This document shows positions 33,234-43,838 of a stretch of 64,000 nt of DNA, piece after piece. The position numbers and the translations under genes are program-made. Below the pieces are notes generated by a model. That model searched no databases. It worked only from the letters and a program-made list of their open reading frames with translations, and was not told the DNA's origin. The DNA is taken from contig NW_003314371.1 of the NCBI RefSeq assembly GCF_000143415.4, positions 472,788 through 536,787 of the forward strand. Reading direction: 5' to 3'. The stretch's first letter is position 1, and every line of letters begins with the position of its first letter. The stretch comes from Selaginella moellendorffii. Its lineage: Eukaryota; Streptophyta; Lycopodiopsida; Selaginellales; Selaginellaceae.

Positions 33234-33250
33234 CTCACCCCCCCTTCAGA
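33234..33250 (-). other. Polypurine tract of L2
   Basis: The minus strand reads TCTGAAGGGGGGGTGAG directly before the TG of the 3' LTR. This is the expected place and composition for plus-strand DNA priming. Confidence 0.6.
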
Positions 33251-33386
33251 GATGTCAATGTCCTCATTGACTATTGACTAGCAACCCCTACTGAGCCAAG
33301 GGGAACCAACACCTCCATTTCCGCACTCAATCTACCAATCCTTCCATTGTGTAGACCAGCTATTCCATGTGAGGCAATTAGTCATC

Positions 33387-35088
33387 AAAGCAACCAACAA
33401 TCACTTGTCTTGCCTTTCACAAGACCCAAACACTAACTCATGTCATTGAGTCATATACTTGTCCAACATGAACGTGATACCTTCGGTATAAGATAAAAGT
33501 TCATTGACAAGCACAAACTAAATAACCACTCGAATCCAACGCAACTGCAATAAGCTCACTAATGCATTTAGCCACTAGCTCTGAGCATGCCTTGAAGAGG
33601 CTAGCTATGCATGACCAACACTTAGCCGAAACTAAAGCGAAGACCATGAGATGGACTTATATCGGTACACAACCTCCTCATAGACAAAGCTACAGTATGG
33701 GTACCAACATCTCAAACTCAAACAACTAAGTTGGACATCACTATCCTCAGCCAAGGCGCAAAGCCACCAAGACCAAATCAAGATCAGTGAGAGCTAACTA
33801 CTCTCATAGAGTCTTACGAAATGCAAGGTGCAACCTGCCACCAAGCATAATGCTACAAAAGAAAGGCACAAGGGTCACCTTTCTAGAAAAGTGCAACGGC
33901 CACTTTTCTACACTAACTCCAGACTCTATCCAACTCAATTGCTTTAGCCCCAAAAGTTAGCATCCCTTTTGGGCTACATCATACAAACTACCTACTAAGA
34001 TCTAAGCCAACCGAAGTCAACTCCAACCCCTTTACTAGTTTGTATTGGCTTATGAAAACGGAATGGTTTTCGAGCAAAGTGACAACAGATCAGCCATTGG
34101 AAAAGTCTAAGAAAATTTGTGGAAAATTTTCCATTCTAGAGAAAGAATAACTCTCAGTCCAAGAATGCAAACTTTCAAGACTCAACCAACTTCCTCCTAC
34201 TAATAACTTCACATAGTTCACCTCAACACAAATTCTCATGACCCATAGTATGCTTAAGCCTCGAACATCTCTTTTTGCCCATACTTCTGACATCCAACAC
34301 CGACATCCGCAAAATGCAAAATGAACATCTAAAGCTTGATCACAAAGACCACATCTTTGGATATCCACATTGCACTAACACTCTTCTTCAACCACCTTCA
34401 AGATCCAATGTGAAGCTAAAACACTAACAAGAAAAAAAATGACATGGAAAATCAAGCTCTAAGAAAAATCCTCGTCACTTGAAATAATAATGCCACTTCT
34501 ACTAACACAAGTGTTAGTAATGTCAATGCCTCAACCTCACACCTTCTCTATCCAACAATCTACTCCAAGTGCTAACGGATCAACCAACAAGCCATAGCAA
34601 GTAAATGCTATAACTTGTTCCAACACCTTATGGGCAAACCCTCAAGGAACAAGGAACCAACTTAAGCTTAGCATAATGGTCCACCATTGAGAATCTAGTC
34701 AAAGCTACTACAATGCTACTACGTGCAAGTAGATTAGCTTCTCCATCAACCACTTTGGGGTTGATCATCGTTTAACCAAGCAACTTCGTAAACACATTGC
34801 TCATTATCACATGGATATGATATGGAAATCACAATGACTTGATCATCCATTGAGCAACACCACGAGTAATGTCTATGTCATTACTTCAAAAGTTTATGTG
34901 AGTATCAAGTGCAAACTCGATTCGACAAAATGCAACATAAATGCCACACTCTACCGATAGAGATTTACAACACTCAGCACCACTAACTTTTGTTCACAAC
35001 ATGGACAAACTCATGCCACTCTCTTTTCGACCAAACTCAATACTAATCCAACACCGAGCTACTCAAGGAGCAATAGCAAGGTTCCCCG
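33387..35088. repeat. Left arm of 1.7-kb inverted repeat in L2
   Basis: The 1702-bp arm pairs with 35972-37673. Paired coordinates sum to 71060 at every place I checked (33391/37669, 34951/36109, 35088/35972), so there is no net indel across the arm. Sampled stretches differ by about one base per hundred. The only ORFs in the arms are mirror images of each other and look non-coding. Confidence 0.9.
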
Positions 35089-35300
35089 GAAAAGAATTAA
35101 GCATTGTAACCCAAGTCTTTCTAATAGCAAGCTTAGACAAAATGGTTTACCACTTCACCGCTATCCATCCCACAACTCACCATTTGTAAGACCATCATCT
35201 CCAAAATGCATCAAGGTAGGGACTCTTGATTGCATGATGTGAACACGAGCAATAAGTTAACACCTCGTTGCAAATCATCTCTCCAAGACGAGAAGATGAT

Positions 35301-35372
35301 TTACGTGTTTGATCCTCCATCCCCGATGACTCTCTTTTCGGTTTCATCTTTGACCAAACCTCAAGCTTGCTT
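35301..35372. repeat. Inner inverted repeat, left copy
   Basis: 72 bp pairing with 35667-35738 (coordinate sum 71039). It continues the same overall palindrome inside the 883-bp central spacer, so the whole structure is centred near 35525. Confidence 0.8.
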
Positions 35373-35935
35373 GTGTAAGGCACATTAGCAACTCAAGGTT
35401 ACACTTTGAGTTGGCAGGATCAATGTTAGCCTATCAGTGGTTCCATGAGTTGTTCCATGTACTGTGGGTAAAAGCAAACCTTCCCTGAGTTTGCTATGAG
35501 TGGCAAATAGGCTGGTCCGTAGCTGTTTAGCACGGCACTAGTGGATCCTTCCTAGGCATGATTACAAGTGAATCAATCAAGACTGTAGGGATGAATCTAT
35601 TGATTCAAGTAATCATTGCCGTGCTCTCTCATAAACTTTTCTTGGATTGGACTGAAGGCAGTGCGGAAGCAAGCTTGAGGTTTGGTCAAAGATGAAACCG
35701 AAAAGAGAGTCATCGGGGATGGAGGATCAAACACGTAAAAAAACTTAATCCCTCTTATGAGCCCAAACTCATTCTCAAAGAATATGGTACAAAAGGTAAC
35801 CAAAACCATACCTTAGGAACAAAGGTGAACCTCTTTGCACCAAACGTGTACCCACTCGGATCATCGTTTTCATCTCTGCGTATGCAACGAGACTAGTTGC
35901 CTAATCTCATTGAATAGTACTCGCTGAGAGTCATT

Positions 35936-35950
35936 CTCTGATACCAAATG
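35936..35950 (-). other. Second PBS-like motif at the palindrome centre
   Basis: The minus strand reads TTTGGTATCAGAGA directly after an LTR-like terminus ...CTATACA. This is the arrangement of an LTR/PBS boundary, suggesting that the right arm derives from the LTR end of another element that was captured and mirrored. Confidence 0.35.
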
Positions 35951-35971
35951 TATAGTAGGGATAGTTGCTAT

Positions 35972-37673
35972 CGGGGAACCTTGCTATTGCTCCTTGAGTA
36001 GCTCGGTGTTGGATTAGTGTTGAGTTTGGTCGAAAAGAGAGTGGCATGAGTTTGTCCATGTTGTGAACAAAAGTTAGTGGTGCTGAGTGTTGTAAATCTC
36101 TATCGGTAGAGTGTGGCATTTATGTTGCATTTTGTCGAATCGAGTTTGCACTTGATACTCACATAAACTTTTGAAGTAATGACATAGACATTACTCGTGG
36201 TGTTGCTCAATGGATGATCAAGTCATTGTGATTTCCATATCATATCCATGTGATAATGAGCAATGTGTTTACGAAGTTGCTTGGTTAAACGATGATCAAC
36301 CCCAAAGTGGTTGATGGAGAAGCTAATCTACTTGCATGTAGTAGCATTGTAGTAGCTTTGACTAGATTCTCAATGGTGGACCATTATGCTAAGCTTAAGT
36401 TGGTTCCTTGTTCCTTGAGGGTTTGCCCATAAGGTGTTGGAACAAATTATAGCATTTACTTGCTATGGCTTGTTGGTTGATCCGTTAGCACTTGGAGTAG
36501 ATTGTTGGATAGAGAAGGTGTGAGGTTGAGGCATTGACATTACTAACACTTGTGTTAGTGGAAGTGGCATTATTATTTCAAGTGACGAGGATTTTCCTTA
36601 GAGCTTGATTTTCCATGTCATTTTTTTTCTTGTTAGTGTTTTAGCTTCACATTGGATCTTGAAGGTGGTTGAAGAAGAGTGTTAATGCAATGTGGATATC
36701 CAAAGATGTGGTCTTTGTGATCAAGCTTTAGATGTTCATTTTGCATTTTGCGGATGTCGGTGTTAGATGTCAGAAGTATGGGCAAAAAGAGATGTTCGAG
36801 GCTTAAGCATACTATGGGTCATGAGAATTTGTGTTGAGGTGAACTATGTGAAGTTGTTAGTAGGAGGAAGTTGGTTGAGTCTTGAAAGTTTGCATTCTTG
36901 GACTGAGAGTTATTCTTTCTCTAGAATGGAAAATTTTCCACAAATTTTCTTAGACTTTTCCAATGGCTGATCTGTTGTCACTTTGCTCGAAAACCATTCC
37001 GTTTTCATAAGCCAATACAAACTAGTAAAGGGGTTGGAGTTGACTTCGGTTGGCTTAGATCTTAGTAGGTAGTTTGTATGATGCAGCCCAAAAGGGATGC
37101 TAACTTTTGGGGCTAAAGCAATTGAGTTGGATAGAGTCTGGAGTTAGTGTAGAAAAGTGGCCGTTGCACTTTTCTAGAAAGGTGACCCTTGTGCCTTTCT
37201 TTTGTAGCATTATGCTTGGTGGCAGGTTGCACCTTGCATTTCGTAAGACTCTATGAGAGTAGTTAGCTCTCACTGATCTTGATTTGGTCTTGGTGGCTTT
37301 GCGCCTTGGCTGAGGATGGTGATGTCCAACTTAGTTGTTTGAGTTTGAGATGTTGGTACCCATACTGTAGCTTTGTCTATGAGGAGGTTGTGTACCGATA
37401 TGAGTCCATCTCGTGGTCTTCGCTTTAGTTTCGGCTAAGTGTTGGTCATGCATAGCTAGCCTCTTCAAGGCATGCTCAGAGCTAGTGGCTAAATGCATTA
37501 GTGAGCTTATTGCAGTTGCGTTGGATTCGAGTGGTTATTTAGTTTGTGCTTGTCAATGAACTTTTATCTTATACCGAAGGTATCACGTTCATGTTGGACA
37601 AGTATATGACTCAATGACATGAGTTAGTGTTTGGGTCTTGTGAAAGGCAAGACAAGTGATTGTTGGTTGCTTT
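35972..37673. repeat. Right arm of 1.7-kb inverted repeat in L2
   Basis: Reverse complement of 33387-35088 at roughly 99% identity in the stretches compared. Transcription through both arms would give a long hairpin RNA with an 883-base loop. Confidence 0.9.
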
Positions 37674-38122
37674 GCAACTAGTGATTGCTTGTAGACTTTG
37701 TCAAGGGCTTTTGACATTTGCTTCATTCAATGAAGATTTATCAATGATGGGCTTGCCTTACCAAATGGGGTTGCGGAGGATCGTGTCGTTAAACTTACAT
37801 GGGTTTTCCATGTTGGCATGTCGACTCTACCTCTGTTGATATCATTTGGTTGCGTTTAGTTCATAGTGTTGGATTTCATTGAGTCTTGGACGTGGTGATT
37901 CACTCCTTGAGGAAGTGTTATCTGTAACTGAGTTTTGCTAAAGGATTGGTCTCGGTTAATAACTAAAGTATCTTCGACCTTGGTTAGCTTAGTTGCTAGA
38001 GAGCTTTGAGTGGTGATTCACTCGTGCTTTCTTCTAGCTTTGTTCTAGTGTTGATGGCATTGAGGTGATGCTTTGTCATTGATATTATTGATGTTGAGAT
38101 TCAGGTGAGATGATATATCTAT

Positions 38123-38336
38123 CCTTAGGATTGATATTGAGTTTCATTGCTCTCGATGAAGATAGTGTTGATGATTTGGCTATAGCTTTGTGTTATTAGC
38201 ATTCGTGCATTTGCTAGTTAGCAACTGTGTCCTTAGGATTGATATTGAGTTTCATTGCTCTCGATGAAGATAGTGTTGATGATTTGGCTATAGCTTTGTG
38301 TTATTAGCATTCGTGCATTTGCTAGTTAGCAACTGT
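38123..38336. repeat. Tandem duplication, 107-bp unit
   Basis: Units 38123-38229 and 38230-38336 are identical by eye. They lie in non-coding L2 sequence. Confidence 0.85.
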
Positions 38337-38536
38337 GTTGACGTTCAAATGAACTGAGTGGCAAGTTTGAGTTAGTTGTGTTCTAGATGAGATTATTTAG
38401 TAGAGGGTTGAGCTTCGACTTTTTCCTTGAAAAGTGATTCAGTCGTGAACTATGCTAACTCTACAAGTGGAAGAGTTAGTGATCAATATTGAAGTGATCA
38501 AATCCTTGTTAGATTTGAGTTGGGATATATTGATCC

Positions 38537-38680
38537 TGTAAGCTCCTGAGTTTGGACTTCCCGGGAGGTCACCCAACCCAGTACTATTCAAACCCAAGGA
38601 CGCTTAACTCCAACTATCCCAAGACCCTTAACCGATTGGAAAAGGGGGTGCACTCTTGTTCATGGGCCCTTTCCCTCTAT
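38537..38680 (-). repeat. 5S-rRNA-like segment, Cassandra-type LTR relic
   Basis: On the minus strand, 38551-38610 reads like the middle and 3' part of plant 5S rRNA: AGTTAAGCGTCCTTGGG, then AGTACTGGGTTGGGTGACC and TCCCGGGAAGTCC, covering the internal A, IE and C promoter boxes. The adjacent sequence (ttggaaaaggggg) resembles the L2 LTR segment ctggaaaaggggc. The left end is TGTAAG (reverse CTTACA). Cassandra TRIM retroelements are known to carry 5S sequences in their LTRs; membership in that family is inference. It is not a functional 5S gene because its 5' part is missing. Confidence 0.6.
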
Positions 38681-41600
38681 ATTTGAACCCCAACGGATCG
38701 TCTCTCAAGTCGTTCCCTTTGGTTGCTTATAGATCCTTGATGATTCTTCTTGTGCTTGTTATGAAGTGAGTTACGTCTTGCTATAGATGGATTCATGGAG
38801 GATCGATTAGATGGTCACTTGTTGAGCATAGCTTCGTTATGCTTAGCTTCTGGGTTGATGCAGACATGCTCTTCATTAGCTTTGCATTATAAAGTTTAGC
38901 TTATGGATGTGTTGAGGAGGATATTGTGGGTTGTACCATGATTTCTTCTTTAGCATTGAAGTTAGTTCATGCGAGGCTTGTGATCATTATTAAGCAAGAC
39001 TTAGCTATAGGCTTCTTCGAGCTTTTGGTTCTTTGAGTTTTATACTCATTGTTCCATTTGTTAGGAGTTGTTGGGGAAGGCATTTTAGCTTGTTTGCTTC
39101 GATGTTGAAGTTGGTTTTTGCATCTAGCAATCATTGGTGATGATTGACTATCATCTAAGATAGTTGATTATCCTTGTCAAGGGTTTTGCTTGATTATTGT
39201 TGGTATAGAATGATTTGCTGTTCTTCGGAATAGTAGATTCTTTCTTAGAAGATGATTATGCATCTCTTTATTGATGGGATGATTGATGATCTTTCGTGAT
39301 AGTTAGTTATTCTTTTTGATGGCTTTTGGCTTTTCGCAATACCACATATTCTTTGTGGTTTGCTCTGGATTGGTCTTTTGGATTTGAGACATCAGTAGGA
39401 TGTTGCTGACACTTGCTTAGGCGACTTGAGTTCCTTGGTGTTGTTGGCTGGGATCTGTTCAGATTGACTAGTACGATAGTTGGCATTAACGAATGTTTGT
39501 TGGTCTTACCGCATTCATTCTGTTTTGTTAATTATTGCTCGAGTTAGTTCTGATAGATCAGGACGTTATTTCCTTCAGGTGATACATTTGCGAGCATTTT
39601 GCTTGCCAGTCAATGATACTTTGTGTTCTTTGAGTTTTCTTTGGTAAGTTGTTTGGCATTCTATCTGCAATCTTTGATAGTTAAGTTTCATCATTGAGTT
39701 TCCTTGATGATATACTTGCTATTGCATTTTGTTGGATGGTGCATTCTATGTTTTCCAATGATAGTGATCTTGGTGGTTCCTATACTATACTAGTTTATCA
39801 GATGATAACTTGCTTAGAATACTTTTGTGTTCTACTTTAAGATATAATCACTGATAATTAAGCTTCTAAGATATCATTGTTTCTGACTTTGATATTGTCC
39901 ATCTATTGATCTTTGAGTTTGGGCCAGTATAGGCAGACTGGCTTCGGCACTTCGTGTGCATGTTGAAATCTCTAGTCATGGGGTAGCTACTGTCGACTGG
40001 TCACATAACCCGCCTCTTTGTCAATGTTCCTTATTTCGTTAAAAGGGCGTGACCGTGTAAACAACTCTAACTGCCTGTTTACAGTAGTCTATCTAAACCT
40101 TACCGACGAGTTTGGTTTCTTTGCTCATGAGGGTTGGGGTCTCTGGCTTCTCTCTCTATGTTCCTGCGGGCAGGGCATATCACACTTTTGTAAGTTGGGT
40201 GACTCCCAGAGCAGCAAGGGTGGCTAACTCCGTTGGTCATTTCCTTGTCGGCGACGGCCAGAAGGTGTCTGAGCTGGTAGCGCATCCGCATTAGACAAAG
40301 AGGTTACCCCTAACTCATTTAAGTTGGTGCATTTCTCACATAGTGTGAGTACCGTGAACTTTTTCTGGAGTTGTTTCCTTGGCGGTATTCTAGACTCGAG
40401 TATGCATCGACGAGGACGTCGATCTTCCCTAGGGGGGGAGAGTGTCGCGCATGTGACTTCGGGTATCGAAAGTTACCTGTCGACTAGTCCTTACGGACAC
40501 TCTTACCTTACTGCCACGATGGCAGAAGGTCGGTATTGCTGGACCCTTTATTAGCCCCTCTTGTGCTAGTGGAGTTAACTGGGCATTTCGAGTGTACTTA
40601 GACCGGACGAGCATAAGGACGGAATTCCTACGTGTTATTAGCTAAGCATACTTAGCCCGGTAAGGAGTTCCCATCTCGTTTTGTCTTGCACTTGCTAGTG
40701 ACAAGAACCCTCGCGTATTGAGATTAGTCCCTCAATATCGCTACATGATAGCTTACCGTGCCTGCCAAACACCCTCGCTATCATGCCCTTTGTGTTAATC
40801 TCATTTCGGTCCCAAATGCTATTTATGGAAAGTGTCCAGATTTACTCATTTGGCATATCTACAGAATGTAGAGATCGGCCTGAACATAATGGTGTTCGTC
40901 CTGTGTCCAAATTCGCAATCTAGCGCCATTCCATATTTAGTAAGTTTCGAGCTTGTCCCAGAGACTAACTCCTGATACTAAGGGAGGCTTGGGGTGAAAG
41001 CCCAAAGCGTGTGTTCCTCAAGGGGGGGGGGGGGGGGGCTGTGGGGGGTTCCAAATGTATAGTAGGGATAGTGGGTAGGTCGGGCATGGCCAACCAACCT
41101 GAGGCATAGTCTAGCTCCCGCTTGCGTGCTTGTCCTTGTTCTGCGTCCGGCTTGGGTCTAAGCCCAAGTTCCATTCCATGCTAATTGGTGGAGTACCCAT
41201 GTCCTCGCGTTAGGCCACCGGTATGCCGAAATAGCGCCAAACTCCGTTTGGCTCCATTTTGCGTGCTAGTCCTGGCATTGGGATGCTGATTACTCTAGGA
41301 CTGTTCCAAGTCGCTCCGGGCTCCTGTCCCTTCGCTCCTTGGGCTTTATGCTCGGGAGTTGCTCCGTGGTTCGGTTCCGTCACTCCTTGGCTCCATGCTT
41401 GGGAGTTTGGCACCGTTCCTTTGTTCAGTGGCCCAAGGCCCTGAACCTCGGGTTCCTATGGACACGTGGCATGGACACGTGACATATTAAGGTAAATCAC
41501 CATAGGATAAAGGGTCAAAACCACGTGCGCATCCTTCCATTGTGTAGACCAGCTATTCCATGTGAGGCAATTAGTCATCCACCCGTACCGCAGTCCCACT

Positions 41601-41761
41601 GTGGATACCTTCGTCCGTGGATACTCCACACAAGAGGAAGGACGTACGCATGGATGCCCAATACGTACGATTTCAAATTTAGGGGTAGGAATATACCTTG
41701 CTCAAGGGTATATTATACTTTTAAGTAGCCACTAATCAATGGGAATCGAACCCGTGCCATT

Positions 41762-41774
41762 GGCTCTGATACCA
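41762..41774 (-). other. Primer binding site of L2 (tRNA-iMet type)
   Basis: The minus strand reads TGGTATCAGAGCC, complementary to the 3' end of plant initiator tRNA-Met. It lies two bases inside the 5' LTR (41777-41938). Confidence 0.75.
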
Positions 41775-41776
41775 AC

Positions 41777-41938
41777 TGTAGCGCACCTTATCTCTCTCCC
41801 TTTAAGCCAACTGGAAAAGGGGCAATTGCTTGATGAAAGAGCCCTTAGTGGCTATTTTATCCCCATTTATCCCCCAAGGTTCCAAGGATCCACGGTGACA
41901 GTATATCCAAATCTCATCCCATGATCACATGCGCTACA
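41777..41938 (-). repeat. 5' LTR of L2
   Basis: 162 bp, direct repeat partner of 33072-33233, with TG...CA ends. The base after it begins the second GATAC target-site copy. Confidence 0.8.
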
Positions 41939-41948
41939 GATACCAAGT

Positions 41949-43586
41949 TGTAAGCGACTAAATTTTCCATTCTACTTCAATTAGTTAACCACACTTCCAA
42001 CCACTTAGAGGAGTCTCACTCACAACCTCCATAGGTCCTATTTTGGACTTAGGGACTTGCTAGCCCCCAAGAATGGCATCCATGCCACTCAACCATTGCA
42101 CTTGGTCCAAGTGCTCCACGTGTCCAATCCGATGACTGACATCCCAAGGTACCATTGACATATCTGCCCGTTATGTTAAAGCCATGCCTATTCATCTTGG
42201 TCATATTGGTGGTTTGACACCATCTACATTACAGTCCCGTTTCTCAAAGATTAGGCCATCTGTCCATGAGTGATCATTCCAGATCCACTCCTTAGCATCC
42301 TTAGGATGCCTATAGACATAGGGAATAACCTTCCTCAACATCCCTTTTCCGGTCTCCACCAAGTCCCTTTCTGCCCATGGCCATGTTTGCCAACACTGCC
42401 ATTGGATAGAGGCTCACAAGCCCGACCACTAAGTCCCATGGTCCTCTGGGACTTCCTCACCACCCGACTGTATTCTTGGTCACTACACCAGAGGACTATT
42501 CCTCTTCCTTTCCACAGTCTGGGCCTTTGGGACAACATTTCGGAACACCGTAGCCTTACGCGAGCCTCGTGGGTACTTTCCCCGCCTTCTGCCTTTGGGT
42601 GCTCTAGCCGTGGGCTTAGAGTGAGGTTCCGTTAAGCCACACTAGGTATCCAAGTAGGTAGTGCCACCCACACTTGGACTAGGAGCATCGGCCAATCGAT
42701 CTCCCGGGGGAACTAGAGCCGGCTCTTGAACACTTCACCAAGCTACCCCACTTGTCGATCCGTGTTCACTCTAGTCTTGAACTTCCCAGTGGGCAACTCA
42801 TCACCCAACACTAGGTACAACTTTTTTGGGCCAAACTGGCCTTTCCTGGCCAAATTGGCTCCACTGCAATCCTCCCCCTTACTATACTTTTGGAGCTCAT
42901 CAAACCCCCCAAGGTTTGGGAGATGAACACTTTGGGCTTTCACCCTCTCAAACTCGAACTCGGACTCAGACTCAAACTTGGACTCAGACTCGGACTTGGA
43001 CTCGGACTCAGACTCGGCCTCAGCCTCGGTCTTGGTCTCGGTCCCGATCTCAGTCTCAGTCCCGGTCTCAGTCTCGGTCCCGGTCTCGGTCTCGACTCCA
43101 TCTCGGGTCCTTTTCGGACTCCATCTCGGATTCCATCTCGGGTCCATCTCAGACTCTGTCTCGGTCCATCTCGGACTCCATCTCAGACTCCATCTCGGGT
43201 CCATCTCGGACTCCATCTCAGGTCCATATCAGACTCCATCTCGGTCCATCTCGGACTCCATCTTAGGTCCATCTCGGACTCCATCTCGGGTCCATCTCGA
43301 ACTCCATCTTGATTCATTTCGAACTCCATCTCGGTCCATCTCGGACTCCATCTCAGACACTTTCACGTGTCATGTGTTAGTCCTTTTGGGTCCCTTTTTA
43401 AAGCTTCGCTTATTGCTCGCTTTGTGCTCATTCCTCAAGCACTTTGTTGGGAGTTCCACTCTTGCTCTCGACTTTTCAAATTAAAACTTTTGGTCTAAAC
43501 GTGTTACACTCGTTTGGCTTTTGCTTTGGCCACTATCATATGGCACCCTTCAGCCTCCACTTTGGGCTTAAGGATTTTGTGTCTCA
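41949..43586 (-). repeat. Long LTR (L1b), probable 5' LTR of the L1 element
   Basis: About 1.64 kb, with TGTAAG at its left and GTGTCTCA at its right on the plus strand. Homologous to L1a (reverse) and L1c (direct). A minisatellite of tcggactc and tccatctcgg units spans about 42950-43360. Directly left of it are the last bases of the TGGTATCAGAGC-type PBS, which is split by the L2 insertion. Confidence 0.65.
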
Positions 43587-43838
43587 CATTACAGCATTGG
43601 TTAAGAGAGTTTAAAAATTATAAACAATAAAAATTGTTAGATAGTAAAGTATTCCAAAAAATGCAAGCATATTCTAAATATATCTGCCGGACTTTTTTTT
43701 GCCTACCTGAAATTTTTTATAACGGCTTTTAAAAAAGGAAACGCTAAAGACAGAGAGACCTGAGCGACTGAGGGTGTCGCATAGCTGGGATGTGCGATGG
43801 GAGTGATAAACCCAGCGAGAGCTTCGCTATGGAGCCCA

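Larger units (their letters stand above)
37674..41776. other. Remaining L2 interior, no gene seen
   Basis: Apart from the 107-bp duplication, the 5S-like block and a run of 17 G at 41022-41038, this stretch has stops in all frames. No homology to known proteins is visible. Pieces near 40970-41070 (gggtgaaagcccaaagc, tatagtaggga) are shared with the L1 LTRs, so captured LTR fragments are present. Confidence 0.6.
33072..41938 (-). mobile_element. L2: complete non-coding LTR retroelement (LARD-like), 8.87 kb
   Basis: Two 162-bp direct repeats, 33072-33233 and 41777-41938, each begin TGTAGCGC and end GCGCTACA and differ at about five positions. The element is flanked by GATAC on both sides (33067-33071 and 41939-41943), a 5-bp target-site duplication. 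On the minus strand the 5' LTR (41777-41938) is followed after two bases by TGGTATCAGAGCC, a tRNA-iMet-type PBS. A polypurine tract ends at the 3' LTR. The 8.5-kb interior has no gag/pol ORF. It contains a giant inverted repeat, a 107-bp tandem duplication, a 5S-like segment and a G17 run. Mobilisation would need proteins in trans. Confidence 0.8.

Noticed and set aside
34090-36970. 92- and 67-codon frames (34090-34368 minus, 36767-36970 plus) with the same protein
   Set aside because: They are the same sequence in the two arms of the L2 palindrome and have no protein-like conservation beyond that.
38551-38610. Functional 5S rRNA gene
   Set aside because: Only the internal and 3' part is present and it lies in retroelement DNA.
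41022-41038. Run of 17 G as a G-quadruplex regulatory site
   Set aside because: A homopolymer in non-coding retroelement DNA; may be length-variable or a sequencing artefact.
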